64,000 bases of DNA, from the NCBI GenBank assembly GCA_018660265.1, contig JABJKS010000121.1, positions 1-64,000 of the forward strand, read 5' to 3'. Both the position numbers and the translations under genes were made by a program. The first letter of the stretch is position 1, and every line of letters starts with the position of its first letter. The notes beneath the pieces were generated by a model. That model did not search any database. It was not told the DNA's origin and worked only from the letters and a program-made list of their open reading frames with translations. The stretch is from Rhodospirillaceae bacterium. GTDB lineage: Bacteria > Pseudomonadota > Alphaproteobacteria > GCA-2731375. Positions 17,565-26,167 of the stretch are shown piece by piece.

Positions 17565-19355
17565 ATGAAGACAACAGCCACCACAACAACCGTCTTTGCT
17601 GCCATCATCGCAGCCGCAGTCGCGACAACGGCGCTGACAACAACGCTGTCCCCCTGGCAGGCGGCGCATGCTGCGGGGGGCGGTGAATTCCATTATGGTC
17701 AGCGGCTGTATTCCCTTGGCGACTACACTGGTGCCCTAAGCATATGGCAGCCTTTGGCAGAACGGGGCGAGGCAAAAGCACAATACAGCTTGGCGATCAT
17801 GTATCTAAAAGGCCGTGGCGTCACAATGGACAAGGCAGAGGCCAAAGCATGGGCCCGAAAGGCCGCAGACCAGGGCTATCGACCAGCGCAAAAATTATTG
17901 CAGGGCCTGGAGCGGAAAAAGCCGGCTAAAAAATTCGCCAAAACAGCCGATGTGAAGACCGCGCAAAAACCGCGCAAGCCCAGAAAACCCAAGAAACCCA
18001 GAAAAGCACTCAGCGCCATGACCGAGTTGGAGCGAGTGGAGGCTGCGGTCGAAGACCTTTTGCAACAGATTGCCGGCAAAGTGGCCAAGGACGGCAGCCT
18101 TGAATATGGCGACCTAAAGGCCGTTCAGTTGGCCAATGCACCAAACGCAATTGAGATCACGATCCCGGATCTGGTGATCAATGCTGCCGATGGCGGCGTA
18201 TTCTCTCTCGGCACCGTGGTCGCCCATGTCCGCCACCTTGATGCCCGGTTCGATGATATTACCCTGGCCCTGCCCGGCGTCGTGCGCTTTCGCCAACCGT
18301 TTGGCGGTGCCTGGGGACGCATCACCATCGCCCGACGCCTTGCCACCATACGCTGGGACCGGCAGTTGGAAACCAGCACGGATTTTGAATTCCGTTTCGG
18401 CGATCTGGTGTTTCTGTTGGACGACAAGGGTGAAATGGGACGGGTCGCTGAGGTGTTGGTGCAGGCCGATCTAAAGGAGGCGGACGACCTTTGGACCGGC
18501 CCCATGCGGTTTGCCCTGGACAAGGTCAACATCACCTCGGAGAACGGCGGGAACTTGAAACTAGACCGGGTGAATTTGGTTTTGGATCTGCGCGGCCTGG
18601 ACATTGCCGCCTATGCCAACCGAAAAGAAACAGACACCAACACCGTACCAACAATGCCGACATTGAAAGATGCGCTGGGTCTGGCCAACGGTGTCGGGCT
18701 GCGTGCCATTGTTGATGGCCTTGCCCTGACCCATCCAAGCCAGGGGAATTTTAGCCTGGGCGGTGCGGATTACGGCATCGATCTATCCTCTGACGATGGC
18801 AGGATGTTAAAACTCAGCCTGACGACAAAACATCACGGTTTGGTCGGCACGGGCAGCGCGGCACCCGAAGCCTTAGTGCCCAAGGATTTGGATATCGCCC
18901 TGGTTCTGGACAGCGTACCCAGTGAAACCGTCGTCAATGTAGGCGTCGCCGCGGTGATCGAAGTCGCCTTGCTGGGTCAATTAAGCTCAGGCCCACAGAC
19001 GTTTGAACGTCTGCGCGATGAATTGAGTGCGGCCGGGGCGGTATTGCAACTGAAACGCGCCAATATAACGGCCCAGGATTACGACATCGCCATGGCCATG
19101 ACACTATTGGCGGATAAGGCAGCCAAAGCCGGATTTCTGGGCGATGGCAATCTGCGCATCCGGGGCCTGGACAAATTGCGGGCCATCGCCGGTGATCAAA
19201 AGGGCGGCCCCATGGCAATGATTTTTAACAAGGGTAAACCTATCGATGGCGACAAGGGGCGGTTGTTTGAGCTTCAGGTGCGCCCGGACGGACAGCTAAC
19301 CGTGAACAATGATCCGGTCGCCTCTCTGGCACCATTCCAAGACGGGACGAATTAA
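17565..19355 (+). CDS. Secreted Sel1-repeat protein with long uncharacterised C-terminal domain
   Basis: 596 residues. A signal peptide ends near AAHAAGG, followed by two Sel1/TPR-like repeats (about 45-110: YSLGDYTGALSIWQPLAERG, YSLAIMYLKGRGV, ARKAADQGYRPAQ). A very basic linker of repeated KPRKP units (about 130-150) joins a roughly 440-residue domain rich in beta-strand-like patterns (ITIPDLVINAADGG, LRIRGLDKL) that I do not recognise. The location is probably periplasmic. It is seven bases upstream of the antiporter gene, so the two are likely co-transcribed. Confidence 0.75.
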   Translation: MKTTATTTTVFAAIIAAAVATTALTTTLSPWQAAHAAGGGEFHYGQRLYSLGDYTGALSIWQPLAERGEAKAQYSLAIMYLKGRGVTMDKAEAKAWARKAADQGYRPAQKLLQGLERKKPAKKFAKTADVKTAQKPRKPRKPKKPRKALSAMTELERVEAAVEDLLQQIAGKVAKDGSLEYGDLKAVQLANAPNAIEITIPDLVINAADGGVFSLGTVVAHVRHLDARFDDITLALPGVVRFRQPFGGAWGRITIARRLATIRWDRQLETSTDFEFRFGDLVFLLDDKGEMGRVAEVLVQADLKEADDLWTGPMRFALDKVNITSENGGNLKLDRVNLVLDLRGLDIAAYANRKETDTNTVPTMPTLKDALGLANGVGLRAIVDGLALTHPSQGNFSLGGADYGIDLSSDDGRMLKLSLTTKHHGLVGTGSAAPEALVPKDLDIALVLDSVPSETVVNVGVAAVIEVALLGQLSSGPQTFERLRDELSAAGAVLQLKRANITAQDYDIAMAMTLLADKAAKAGFLGDGNLRIRGLDKLRAIAGDQKGGPMAMIFNKGKPIDGDKGRLFELQVRPDGQLTVNNDPVASLAPFQDGTN

Positions 19356-19362
19356 CGCTGCC

Positions 19363-20631
19363 ATGGAAAATCTCTCCCGCGATATTGCGACCTTGTTGGG
19401 CTTGGCCGCTGTCTTCGGATTTCTCAACCACAAATTCCTGCACCTGCCGCGCACCATCGGGCTGGTACTGATCGCCATGGCCGCATCCCTATCCGCCCTG
19501 GCCATTGATGCCCTGATACCCGGTTGGGGGGTTGGGCCGGGGTTGCGGGCCGCCCTGATCGAGATTGATTTTACCGCCGCACTGATGAACGGGATGTTGG
19601 GTTTCCTGCTGTTCGCAGGTGCCCTGCATGTGGATCTGGCACAATTGGCGGCGCGGCGCTGGCCCATCGCGGCCATGGCCACGGGCGGTTTGTTGATGTC
19701 CACGGCAATTGTAGGCGGCGGCATTTGGCTGGCTTTTGAACTTGTGGGGCAGTCGTTGCCGTTCATCTATTGCCTGGTGTTTGGTGCCCTGATTTCGCCG
19801 ACTGATCCGGTCGCGGTTCTGGGCATTCTGAAAACAGCCAAAGTCCCCGCCAGCCTGGAAGCGAAGATTGCCGGGGAAAGCCTGTTCAACGATGGTGTGG
19901 GCGTTGTTGTCTTCCTCATCCTGCTGGCCATGGCCACGTCGGATGCCGGGCATGGATCGGGCGAAGCCATAGATGCGATGGGCATCGCCATTTTATTCCT
20001 GCGGGAAGCCGTCGGCGGTGCCATCCTTGGTCTGGCCGCTGGTGCCATCGCCTTTTGGGCCCTGCGTTCCATAGATGAATACAATTTGGAAATCATCATC
20101 ACCCTGGCTCTGGTCACCGTGACCTACGAAATCGCCCACCTGCTGCACACATCGGGACCCATCGCCGTGGTCGTCGCCGGGCTGTTGATCGGCAACCACG
20201 GCACCCGCCTGGCCATGAGCGAGACTACGCGTAACCATCTAACCAATTTTTGGACCTTGATCGATGAAATTCTCAATGCCGTGCTGTTTTTGTTAATCGG
20301 CTTGGAGGTCGTGGTGATTTCAATGGAACCCGGTTTGATGTGGGTTGCCCTGATCGCCATTCCCCTGGTCCTTGGCGCCCGTTTTGTCGCCGTTGCCGTA
20401 CCCATCGGGCTGTTGGGCCTGTGGCGGGATTTCACCAAAGGCGCTATTCCGGTGTTGACTTGGGGCGGCCTGCGCGGCGGCATTTCCGTCGCCCTGGCAT
20501 TATCCCTTCCCGCAGGTACGGAAAAGGACGCCATCGTCACGATCTGCTACGCGGTCGTCGTATTCTCCATCCTGGTTCAAGGCCTGACGATTAGCCGCCT
20601 GGTTGATCGGGTTGTGCCCAAGGATAATTAG
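19363..20631 (+). CDS. Na+/H+ antiporter, CPA1 (NhaP-like) family
   Basis: 422 residues from the ATG at 19363, with about 12 membrane helices. The ion-binding region is visible as LVFGALISPTDPVAVLGIL and KIAGESLFNDGVGVVVFL, where the ND pair is the expected proton/sodium site of CPA1 exchangers, and TWGGLRGGISVALALSLP near the end is another family hallmark. It exchanges Na+ (or K+) for H+ across the inner membrane. It follows the Sel1 protein gene closely and is ten bases upstream of the Nudix gene. Confidence 0.92.
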   Translation: MENLSRDIATLLGLAAVFGFLNHKFLHLPRTIGLVLIAMAASLSALAIDALIPGWGVGPGLRAALIEIDFTAALMNGMLGFLLFAGALHVDLAQLAARRWPIAAMATGGLLMSTAIVGGGIWLAFELVGQSLPFIYCLVFGALISPTDPVAVLGILKTAKVPASLEAKIAGESLFNDGVGVVVFLILLAMATSDAGHGSGEAIDAMGIAILFLREAVGGAILGLAAGAIAFWALRSIDEYNLEIIITLALVTVTYEIAHLLHTSGPIAVVVAGLLIGNHGTRLAMSETTRNHLTNFWTLIDEILNAVLFLLIGLEVVVISMEPGLMWVALIAIPLVLGARFVAVAVPIGLLGLWRDFTKGAIPVLTWGGLRGGISVALALSLPAGTEKDAIVTICYAVVVFSILVQGLTISRLVDRVVPKDN

Positions 20632-20641
20632 GACGCGCAAC

Positions 20642-21283
20642 ATGAGTAAGCCCCATAAGAGTAAGTCCCATATGAGTAAGCCCGAGGACCGCAAGGTCGA
20701 AATCATTGAAAAGCGTACGGCATTTCAAGGCTACACCAGGATCGATGAATATCGATTACGCTACAGCCTCTATCAAGGCGGCATGGGTGCGGAGATCAAA
20801 CGCGAGGTAATGGAGCGGGGCCACGCCATCCTGGTCCTGCCCTATGATCCGGCGCGCGATGAGATCGTTTTGATAGAGCAATTCCGCATGGGCCTTTACG
20901 CCCGTGGCGATGATCCGTGGTGTCTGGAAGTGGTTGCCGGCATTATTGAAGACGGCGAGGCGTTGGAAGACGTCGTCCGGCGGGAGGCGCGGGAAGAAGC
21001 CGGTATCGAGTTGGACAACATCACCCATGTCGTGGATTGCTATACCTCCCCCGGTATTACCAGTGAACAAATTTCGATCTATTGCGCCCAAACAGACGCC
21101 GCCAACGCCGGCGGCGTTCACGGGGTAGAAGCGGAAGGCGAGGACATCAAGGTCATCGTCATGGCCTTCGATGATGTCATGGCGGCGCTGTCCGATGGTC
21201 GTATTACCGCCGGGCCCGCGATTATTGCGGCCCAATGGCTGGCCCTGAACCGGGATGATATTCGCCGTCGCTGGCTGGCTTAA
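20642..21283 (+). CDS. Nudix hydrolase, ADP-ribose pyrophosphatase type
   Basis: 213 residues from the ATG at 20642, just after AGGACG. The N-terminus carries two short MSKP repeats, so the next Met could also be used. The Nudix box reads GEALEDVVRREAREEAGIEL, and the upstream EQFRMGLYA and downstream YTSPGITSEQISIY motifs are those of ADP-ribose pyrophosphatases (NudF type). It cleaves ADP-ribose to AMP and ribose-5-phosphate. It is the last gene of a three-gene forward run. Confidence 0.9.
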   Translation: MSKPHKSKSHMSKPEDRKVEIIEKRTAFQGYTRIDEYRLRYSLYQGGMGAEIKREVMERGHAILVLPYDPARDEIVLIEQFRMGLYARGDDPWCLEVVAGIIEDGEALEDVVRREAREEAGIELDNITHVVDCYTSPGITSEQISIYCAQTDAANAGGVHGVEAEGEDIKVIVMAFDDVMAALSDGRITAGPAIIAAQWLALNRDDIRRRWLA

Positions 21284-21383
21284 TTTTACAGCATTTGTTT
21301 GTATTAAATTCGTATTTACTTGTTTCCTTCGGATATCGTACCTAGATTTCAATTGATTGTGGAATTAGGTGCCGGAGTGAGAC

Positions 21384-22394
21384 ATGGACGTACGAGATGG
21401 ATTTATCGACAGCATCGGCAATACGCCGTTGATCCGCCTGCAGAAGGCTTCGGAGGTGACGGGCTGTGAAATTCTGGGCAAGGCGGAATTCCTCAACCCC
21501 GGCGGTTCCGTCAAGGACCGCGCCGCCCTGGCCATCGTCAAGGCGGCAGAGGCGCGGGGTGATCTGAAACCCGGCGGTATTATCGTTGAAGGCACCGCCG
21601 GCAACACCGGCATCGGCCTGGCTCTGGTCGCCAATGCACGCGGCTACAAATCGGTCATCGTCATTCCTGAAACTCAGACCCAGGAAAAGAAAGACATGTT
21701 GCGCATGTGTGGTGCGGATCTGCGGGAAGTCGCCGCCCTGCCCTACCGCGACGACAATAACTACATCAAATATTCAGGGCGGTTAGCCGCCGAAATAGCG
21801 GCCCAGCACCCTGAAGGTGCCATCTGGGCCAATCAATTCGACAATGTGGATAACCGCCAGGGCCATTATCAGACCACGGGGCCGGAGATATGGCGGCAGA
21901 CGGATGGCAAGATCGATGGCTTCATATGCGCCGTCGGCTCCGGCGGCTCGTTGGCTGGTATCGCGCAATATTTGCGGGAGCAGAACCCCGCCATCACCAT
22001 CGGCCTGGCTGATCCGCCCGGGGCGGCATTGTACAATTATTACGCCAACGGTGAATTGAAGTCAGAGGGGTCCTCCATCACCGAGGGCATTGGTCAGGGA
22101 CGGATCACCGCCAACCTGGAGGGTTTGGCTGTGGACCGTCCTTTTCAAATTCCCGATGAAGAGTCTTTACAGATCGTCTTTGACCTGATTATTGAAGAAG
22201 GTTTGGTTCTGGGCTCCTCCAGCGGGGTGAATGTTGCCGGTGCCATCCGTCTGGGCAAAGAATTAGGGCCCGGGCACACAATTGTGACCTTGCTTTGTGA
22301 TGGCGCACAGCGTTATCAAAGTAAGATGTTCAATGTGCCGTTTTTGCGAGAGAATGGCCTGCCTGTGCCAAGTTGGATGGCAAACAACGGGTAG
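21384..22394 (+). CDS. cysK: Cysteine synthase A (O-acetylserine sulfhydrylase)
   Basis: 336 residues. PLP lysine is Lys44 in NPGGSVKDRAAL; the substrate loop is EGTAGNTGIG and the phosphate cradle is GSGGSLAG. It makes cysteine from O-acetylserine and sulfide. The EGTAGNTG loop differs from the usual E. coli TSGNTG form but is common in alphaproteobacterial homologues. A large inverted-repeat element begins six bases after its stop and separates it from the alaX gene. Confidence 0.92.
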   Translation: MDVRDGFIDSIGNTPLIRLQKASEVTGCEILGKAEFLNPGGSVKDRAALAIVKAAEARGDLKPGGIIVEGTAGNTGIGLALVANARGYKSVIVIPETQTQEKKDMLRMCGADLREVAALPYRDDNNYIKYSGRLAAEIAAQHPEGAIWANQFDNVDNRQGHYQTTGPEIWRQTDGKIDGFICAVGSGGSLAGIAQYLREQNPAITIGLADPPGAALYNYYANGELKSEGSSITEGIGQGRITANLEGLAVDRPFQIPDEESLQIVFDLIIEEGLVLGSSSGVNVAGAIRLGKELGPGHTIVTLLCDGAQRYQSKMFNVPFLRENGLPVPSWMANNG

Positions 22395-22399
22395 CAACA

Positions 22400-22673
22400 A
22401 GTGTCCTGGTTCAGGAATACGCCGTGTTTAGGATCGCTTCTCCGTGCCTCCGGGTAGGAGGTGCCGCGCCGACGATGTGGTGCATCGTTAAACGGTGCCG
22501 ACGCCGTCCGGAGGCGTGGAGAAGCGACCAAATTGGCGGCCATATAGGCCCCTCGGACGTTGTCGCGCGATCCTTGTGATGATAGCATCACGGCGAACCA
22601 CGCTCCCAGTGCCATCGGGCCGAGGGGCCTATATGGCCGTCCTAAACACGGCGTATTCCTGAACCAGGACACT
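22400..22673. repeat. Cruciform element 1 (274 bp, 34-bp perfect arms)
   Basis: Outer arms 22400-22433 and 22640-22673 are perfect inverted repeats of 34 bases (AGTGTCCTGGTTCAGG outward end). Directly inside lie two further stems: 22434-22453 with 22508-22527 (20 pairs, two adjacent of them G-T wobbles) and 22537-22556 with 22620-22639 (20 perfect pairs). Each loop has its own small hairpin, such as GTGATG-ATAG-CATCAC. The result is a clean three-way junction between cysK and alaX. No protein is encoded. A second element of the same plan is at 61956-62233. Confidence 0.85.
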
Positions 22674-22687
22674 GGATAGAGGCTTAT

Positions 22688-23401
22688 ATGACCGAACTGC
22701 TGTTCCGCGACGACCCTTATACAAAAACCTGTGAGGCCACCATCACGGCCATCAACGAACGCGGCGGGATAGAGCTGGACCGCACCATATTTTATCCCAC
22801 GGGTGGCGGACAGCCGGGCGACACGGGCGTCCTGCGCCTTAGTGACGGCAGCGAAATCGCCATCGCCACCACGGTCAAGGGCGACGGCCCCGATGGTGTC
22901 ATCCATGTTCCCGCCGAGGGACAGGATGTTCCGGCTGTGGGCACGACCGTAACGGCTGCCATTGACTGGGATGTGCGCCACCGCCTGATGCGCATTCATA
23001 CCTGCTTGCACCTGCTGTCATCCGTCGTGGAATATCCCGTCACCGGCGGCCAGATCAGCGACGGCAAGGGCCGGCTTGATTTCGACATGCCCGAGATGAC
23101 GGTGGAGAAAGATGCGATAACGGAACGCCTGAACGAGCTGATTGCACAGGCCCATCCGGTCAGCGTCGGCTGGATTTCCGATGAAGAATTGACCGCCCAG
23201 CCGGACCTGGTCAAGACCATGTCCGTGAAGCCCCCCATGGGCCAGGGCCGGGTTCGTCTGATCGATGTGGACGGCTGTGATCTACAGCCCTGTGGCGGCA
23301 CCCACGTCGCCAACACCTCGGAAATCGGACCGGTTCGGGTGCGCAAGATTGAGAAAAAAGGCAAACAAAATCGCAGAATTTCAATCGAATTTTCTGAATA
23401 A
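22688..23401 (+). CDS. Alanyl-tRNA editing protein AlaX (AlaXM type)
   Basis: 237 residues. The zinc-binding editing site is present: RIHTCLHLLSS (His-x4-His) and CGGTHVANTSEIG (Cys and His). The N-terminal part (TIFYPTGGGQPGDTG) is the glycine-rich domain seen in AlaXM. It removes serine or glycine wrongly attached to tRNA-Ala. It starts 15 bases after the cruciform element and is 35 bases upstream of the sulfurtransferase gene. Confidence 0.92.
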   Translation: MTELLFRDDPYTKTCEATITAINERGGIELDRTIFYPTGGGQPGDTGVLRLSDGSEIAIATTVKGDGPDGVIHVPAEGQDVPAVGTTVTAAIDWDVRHRLMRIHTCLHLLSSVVEYPVTGGQISDGKGRLDFDMPEMTVEKDAITERLNELIAQAHPVSVGWISDEELTAQPDLVKTMSVKPPMGQGRVRLIDVDGCDLQPCGGTHVANTSEIGPVRVRKIEKKGKQNRRISIEFSE

Positions 23402-23436
23402 TATCAGATAATTAAAATATCTTCTTGAGGTAAATT

Positions 23437-24279
23437 ATGAATAATCCCCAGACCGTTTCCACGACCTGGTTGGCTGACAACTTAGGCCAGGCCAATGTTA
23501 AGATACTTGATGGTTCGTTCTACTTGCCGGCCGAACAGCGTGATGCCAATGCAGAGTATACCGCCCAGCATATCCCCGGCGCGCAACGCTTTAACATTGA
23601 TGTGGTTTGCGCACCTGACAGCGACCTGCCCCACATGTTTCCAAGCGGCAAAACCTTTGCCGATGCGGTAGGTGCGCTGGGGATTTCCAACGACGATACG
23701 GTCGTCACCTATGACGGCGGCAAGCTAACGGGGGCCTGTCGCGTCTGGTGGATGTTCCGTGCTTTTGGCCACGACAAGGTCGCGGTTCTGGATGGTGGCT
23801 TCACGAAATGGCAGGCCGAGGGACGCGCTGTCGAGGACACGGTTGCAACGCCAAAGGCCGCCAGTTTCTGCGCCGATTACAGGGAGGACATGGTGCGTTC
23901 CGTGGAACAGATGTTGGCCATGATCGATCAGGGTGGCGACAGACAGATCATTGATGCCCGCGGAGCCGGGCGTTTCGACGGCACAGCGGCAGAGCCGCGC
24001 GCGGGATTACGCTCCGGCCATATGCCGGGTGCCTGCAATTTGCCTTATGACAAACTGTTGAACGAGGATGGGACCCTACGATCAACCGAACAATTGCGCG
24101 CACTGTTTACCGACGCCGGCGTCGATCTGGAGCGCCCCGTCGTCACCTCCTGTGGTTCCGGTGTATCGGCGGCGGTTTTGTTGTTGGGTCTGCGCACTTT
24201 AGGGCATGAAGACAACACATTGTACGACGGCAGCTGGTCGGAATGGGGCAGCCGCAAAGACACACCTGTCGTGACCTGA
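23437..24279 (+). CDS. sseA: 3-Mercaptopyruvate sulfurtransferase (two rhodanese domains)
   Basis: 280 residues with an N-terminal inactive rhodanese domain and a C-terminal active one. The catalytic loop SCGSGVSAAV (Cys about 238) matches the CGSGV loop of mercaptopyruvate sulfurtransferases rather than the CRKG loop of thiosulfate sulfurtransferases. It passes sulfur from 3-mercaptopyruvate to thiols or cyanide. With cysK nearby the neighbourhood suggests cysteine and sulfur handling. Confidence 0.92.
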   Translation: MNNPQTVSTTWLADNLGQANVKILDGSFYLPAEQRDANAEYTAQHIPGAQRFNIDVVCAPDSDLPHMFPSGKTFADAVGALGISNDDTVVTYDGGKLTGACRVWWMFRAFGHDKVAVLDGGFTKWQAEGRAVEDTVATPKAASFCADYREDMVRSVEQMLAMIDQGGDRQIIDARGAGRFDGTAAEPRAGLRSGHMPGACNLPYDKLLNEDGTLRSTEQLRALFTDAGVDLERPVVTSCGSGVSAAVLLLGLRTLGHEDNTLYDGSWSEWGSRKDTPVVT

Positions 24280-25268
24280 TTGGTCGTCACGTGGAGCTGA
24301 GAACATACGGCGAGGCGGACGAGGCGGCGGTTGTTGATCTGTGGCAGCGGGCCGACTTGATGCGCAACCCTTTGAATGACGCCCGCAAAGATATCGCCTT
24401 TTGCTTATCGGGGGGGCATGGCGAAATACTGATCCTGGAAGATGACGGTCAAATCGTCGCGACGGCCATGGTTGGGCAAGACGGCCACCGGGGCTGGGTC
24501 TATTATGTCGCCGTCGACCCGGATCGCCAGGGCCAGGCTCTGGGACGGCGCATCATGCAAGGGGCCGAGGATCACCTGAAAGCTGCAGGCGTTCCAAAAG
24601 TGCATTTAATGATACGGGGCAGCAATACCCAGGCCGTCGGCTTCTACCAACGCCTGGGCTATAGGGTAGAACCGGTCACCACCATGAGCCATCGCCTCGA
24701 CGGCAACGCCCTGCCTGTGGGCCACCAGATGGACGACGGACCGGTCATTGTCACCTATTTGGAGATGTTGGAGCGTGGCTCCCTACCGCACGTAGTGCCC
24801 AAGGCCCGGCGCTTTGCCCTGATGGGTGCAGCCGATATCACGGTGAGCTTTTACCGCTACCTCTATGACGCAGTTGGCCGGCCCTGGTATTGGACTGACC
24901 GCAAAAAGCTATCGGATGAGGAGTTGACCGCGATCATCCAGGATGAAGCGGTTGAGGTTTATGTGTTGTATGTAGGCGGCGTGCCGGCGGGTTTTTTCGA
25001 ACTGGATGCCCGCGCCATGCCAACCATCGAGTTGGCTTACTTCGGCATCATGCCGGAATTCATCGGCCTAGGCCTGGGCCCATATTTGCTTGGCCAGGCC
25101 CTGGACATGATCTGGCAGCGGGAGCCCAGCCGGGTCACGGTCAACACCTGCACCCTGGACCACCCCAAGGCCCTGCCTCTGTATCAACGGTTCGGCTTCA
25201 ACCCCTACAACCAGGAAGAAGTCCCCGCGCCGTGGCAGGATGCCAACAACATCCTTGATTTTGCGTAG
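24243..25268 (+). CDS. Double GNAT-domain acetyltransferase
   Basis: 341 residues if started at the ATG at 24243, which overlaps the sulfurtransferase gene by 37 bases; a GTG at 24291 just after that gene is an alternative and would remove the overlap. Two GNAT folds are fused. The first (to about 150, YpeA-like) has the acetyl-CoA loop RQGQALGRRIM; the second (about 190-341) has MPEFIGLGLGPYLLGQ and a terminal LPLYQRFGFNPY. Substrates unknown. The fusion of two GNATs is seen, but two independent active sites are not proven. Confidence 0.85.
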   Translation: MGQPQRHTCRDLIGRHVELRTYGEADEAAVVDLWQRADLMRNPLNDARKDIAFCLSGGHGEILILEDDGQIVATAMVGQDGHRGWVYYVAVDPDRQGQALGRRIMQGAEDHLKAAGVPKVHLMIRGSNTQAVGFYQRLGYRVEPVTTMSHRLDGNALPVGHQMDDGPVIVTYLEMLERGSLPHVVPKARRFALMGAADITVSFYRYLYDAVGRPWYWTDRKKLSDEELTAIIQDEAVEVYVLYVGGVPAGFFELDARAMPTIELAYFGIMPEFIGLGLGPYLLGQALDMIWQREPSRVTVNTCTLDHPKALPLYQRFGFNPYNQEEVPAPWQDANNILDFA

Positions 25269-25271
25269 AGA

Positions 25272-25618
25272 TCAACCCTCCAACTTCTTTAATTCTTTCG
25301 ACGCTATGGCGGCTAGTCCAGGGAGTAGATCATGAACGTAACCCCAAGTCAGCGTTGGTATAATACCTTCATAGCCATGCCTAGAACACTGCCAAATTTT
25401 CGTAGTTCTGGAAGATTTAAATCGGGGTAATCCAGATCAAATTGATCGCCCAGGATCCTCGCGGCCTCGGTTATGCGCTGCATGCATCGTTCGACTGCAT
25501 CAATCGTGATTTGATCCCTCAAAAAATCGGCCATTTCCATCTCGGCCGTATATTCAGAAATGCGGTCTGCATTCTCAACTATATGTCGCAGACGGACGCC
25601 GGGATCCTTAGAAGGCAT
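25272..25618 (-). pseudogene. HepT-like RNase toxin, frameshifted at about 25381
   Basis: The intact frame from 25618 gives 89 residues of a DUF86/HepT helical bundle ending RKFGSVLGMAM and a premature stop. In the next frame the family C-terminus continues perfectly from 25379: HGYEGIIPTLTW to KELKKLEG with a stop at 25272-25274. Restoring one base between CTA and GG at 25381-25382 would give LRHGYE, the histidine-x-tyrosine site of HepT RNases. A single-base deletion (or a sequencing error) thus breaks the toxin. Its antitoxin partner is upstream and overlaps it by 11 bases. Confidence 0.8.
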
Positions 25619-26075
25619 ATATGATATCCTGCTCTACGGATTCACGGATACCTGCATGTAACCCCTCGTGAGATGCGACATCTACGCCAATATCGGGAAA
25701 TATCTCGCCAATGCCGGATTTTATCTCTTCGCAGATCTTCACATAATTTAGAATATCGCGCACGCGCTCAACATCTATGTCGATCAAAACATCAATATCG
25801 CTGTCTGCCCCGCCGTCACCACGGGCTGTACTGCCGAATATTCCCGCGTGTAGAACGCCGACGTCTTGCAAATGCGCCTGCATTGACTTGAGGCATCGTA
25901 TCACCGGGCCTAAGCGGTCATCAAAGGTGGGAACAGCCCGACCGCTATTCAGGTTCTTAGCGAATTCTGCGACGGCGGCGCGATGCTCCCGCAAAACTGA
26001 CACGGAAACATCCACGTAGCCTTCAGTGGCTAACCGTGCCCGCCGTCGTCTTTGCCGTTCCGCGCTTGTGCTCAT
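25608..26075 (-). CDS. MNT-type nucleotidyltransferase antitoxin with N-terminal DNA-binding-like segment
   Basis: 155 residues. The C-terminal 100 residues are a minimal nucleotidyltransferase with the catalytic FGSTARGDGGADSDIDVLI motif (GS and DxD). In MNT/HepT systems this enzyme AMPylates and so silences the HepT RNase. The N-terminal 45 residues are basic (AERQRRRRARLATEGYVDVSVSV) and look like a ribbon-helix-helix-type DNA-binding region, an addition to the usual ~100-residue MNT that would let it repress its own promoter. The palindromes at 26094-26126 fit that. Confidence 0.87.
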   Translation of the reverse strand: MSTSAERQRRRRARLATEGYVDVSVSVLREHRAAVAEFAKNLNSGRAVPTFDDRLGPVIRCLKSMQAHLQDVGVLHAGIFGSTARGDGGADSDIDVLIDIDVERVRDILNYVKICEEIKSGIGEIFPDIGVDVASHEGLHAGIRESVEQDIIYAF

Positions 26076-26093
26076 ATTCCTGCTTCCATTTCC

Positions 26094-26126
26094 GTTACAT
26101 GTAACATATAGGGCGTTACGTGTAAC
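26094..26126. promoter_or_regulatory. Paired palindromic operators of the MNT/HepT locus
   Basis: GTTACATGTAAC (26094-26105, perfect) and CGTTACGTGTAACG (26114-26127, arms GTTAC/GTAAC) lie 21 bases apart, two helical turns, just upstream of the MNT start at 26075. The spacing suits a protein binding the same face of the helix twice. The likely binder is the MNT protein with its RHH-like N-terminus. Confidence 0.65.
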
Positions 26127-26167
26127 GATGCAACAAGCGGAAATAGTGGTGCTTATCCAGGCTGAAC

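Noticed and set aside
22316-23011. Reverse-strand open frame crossing the cruciform element
   Set aside because: It is antisense to alaX and passes through inverted repeats; an artefact of GC-rich DNA.
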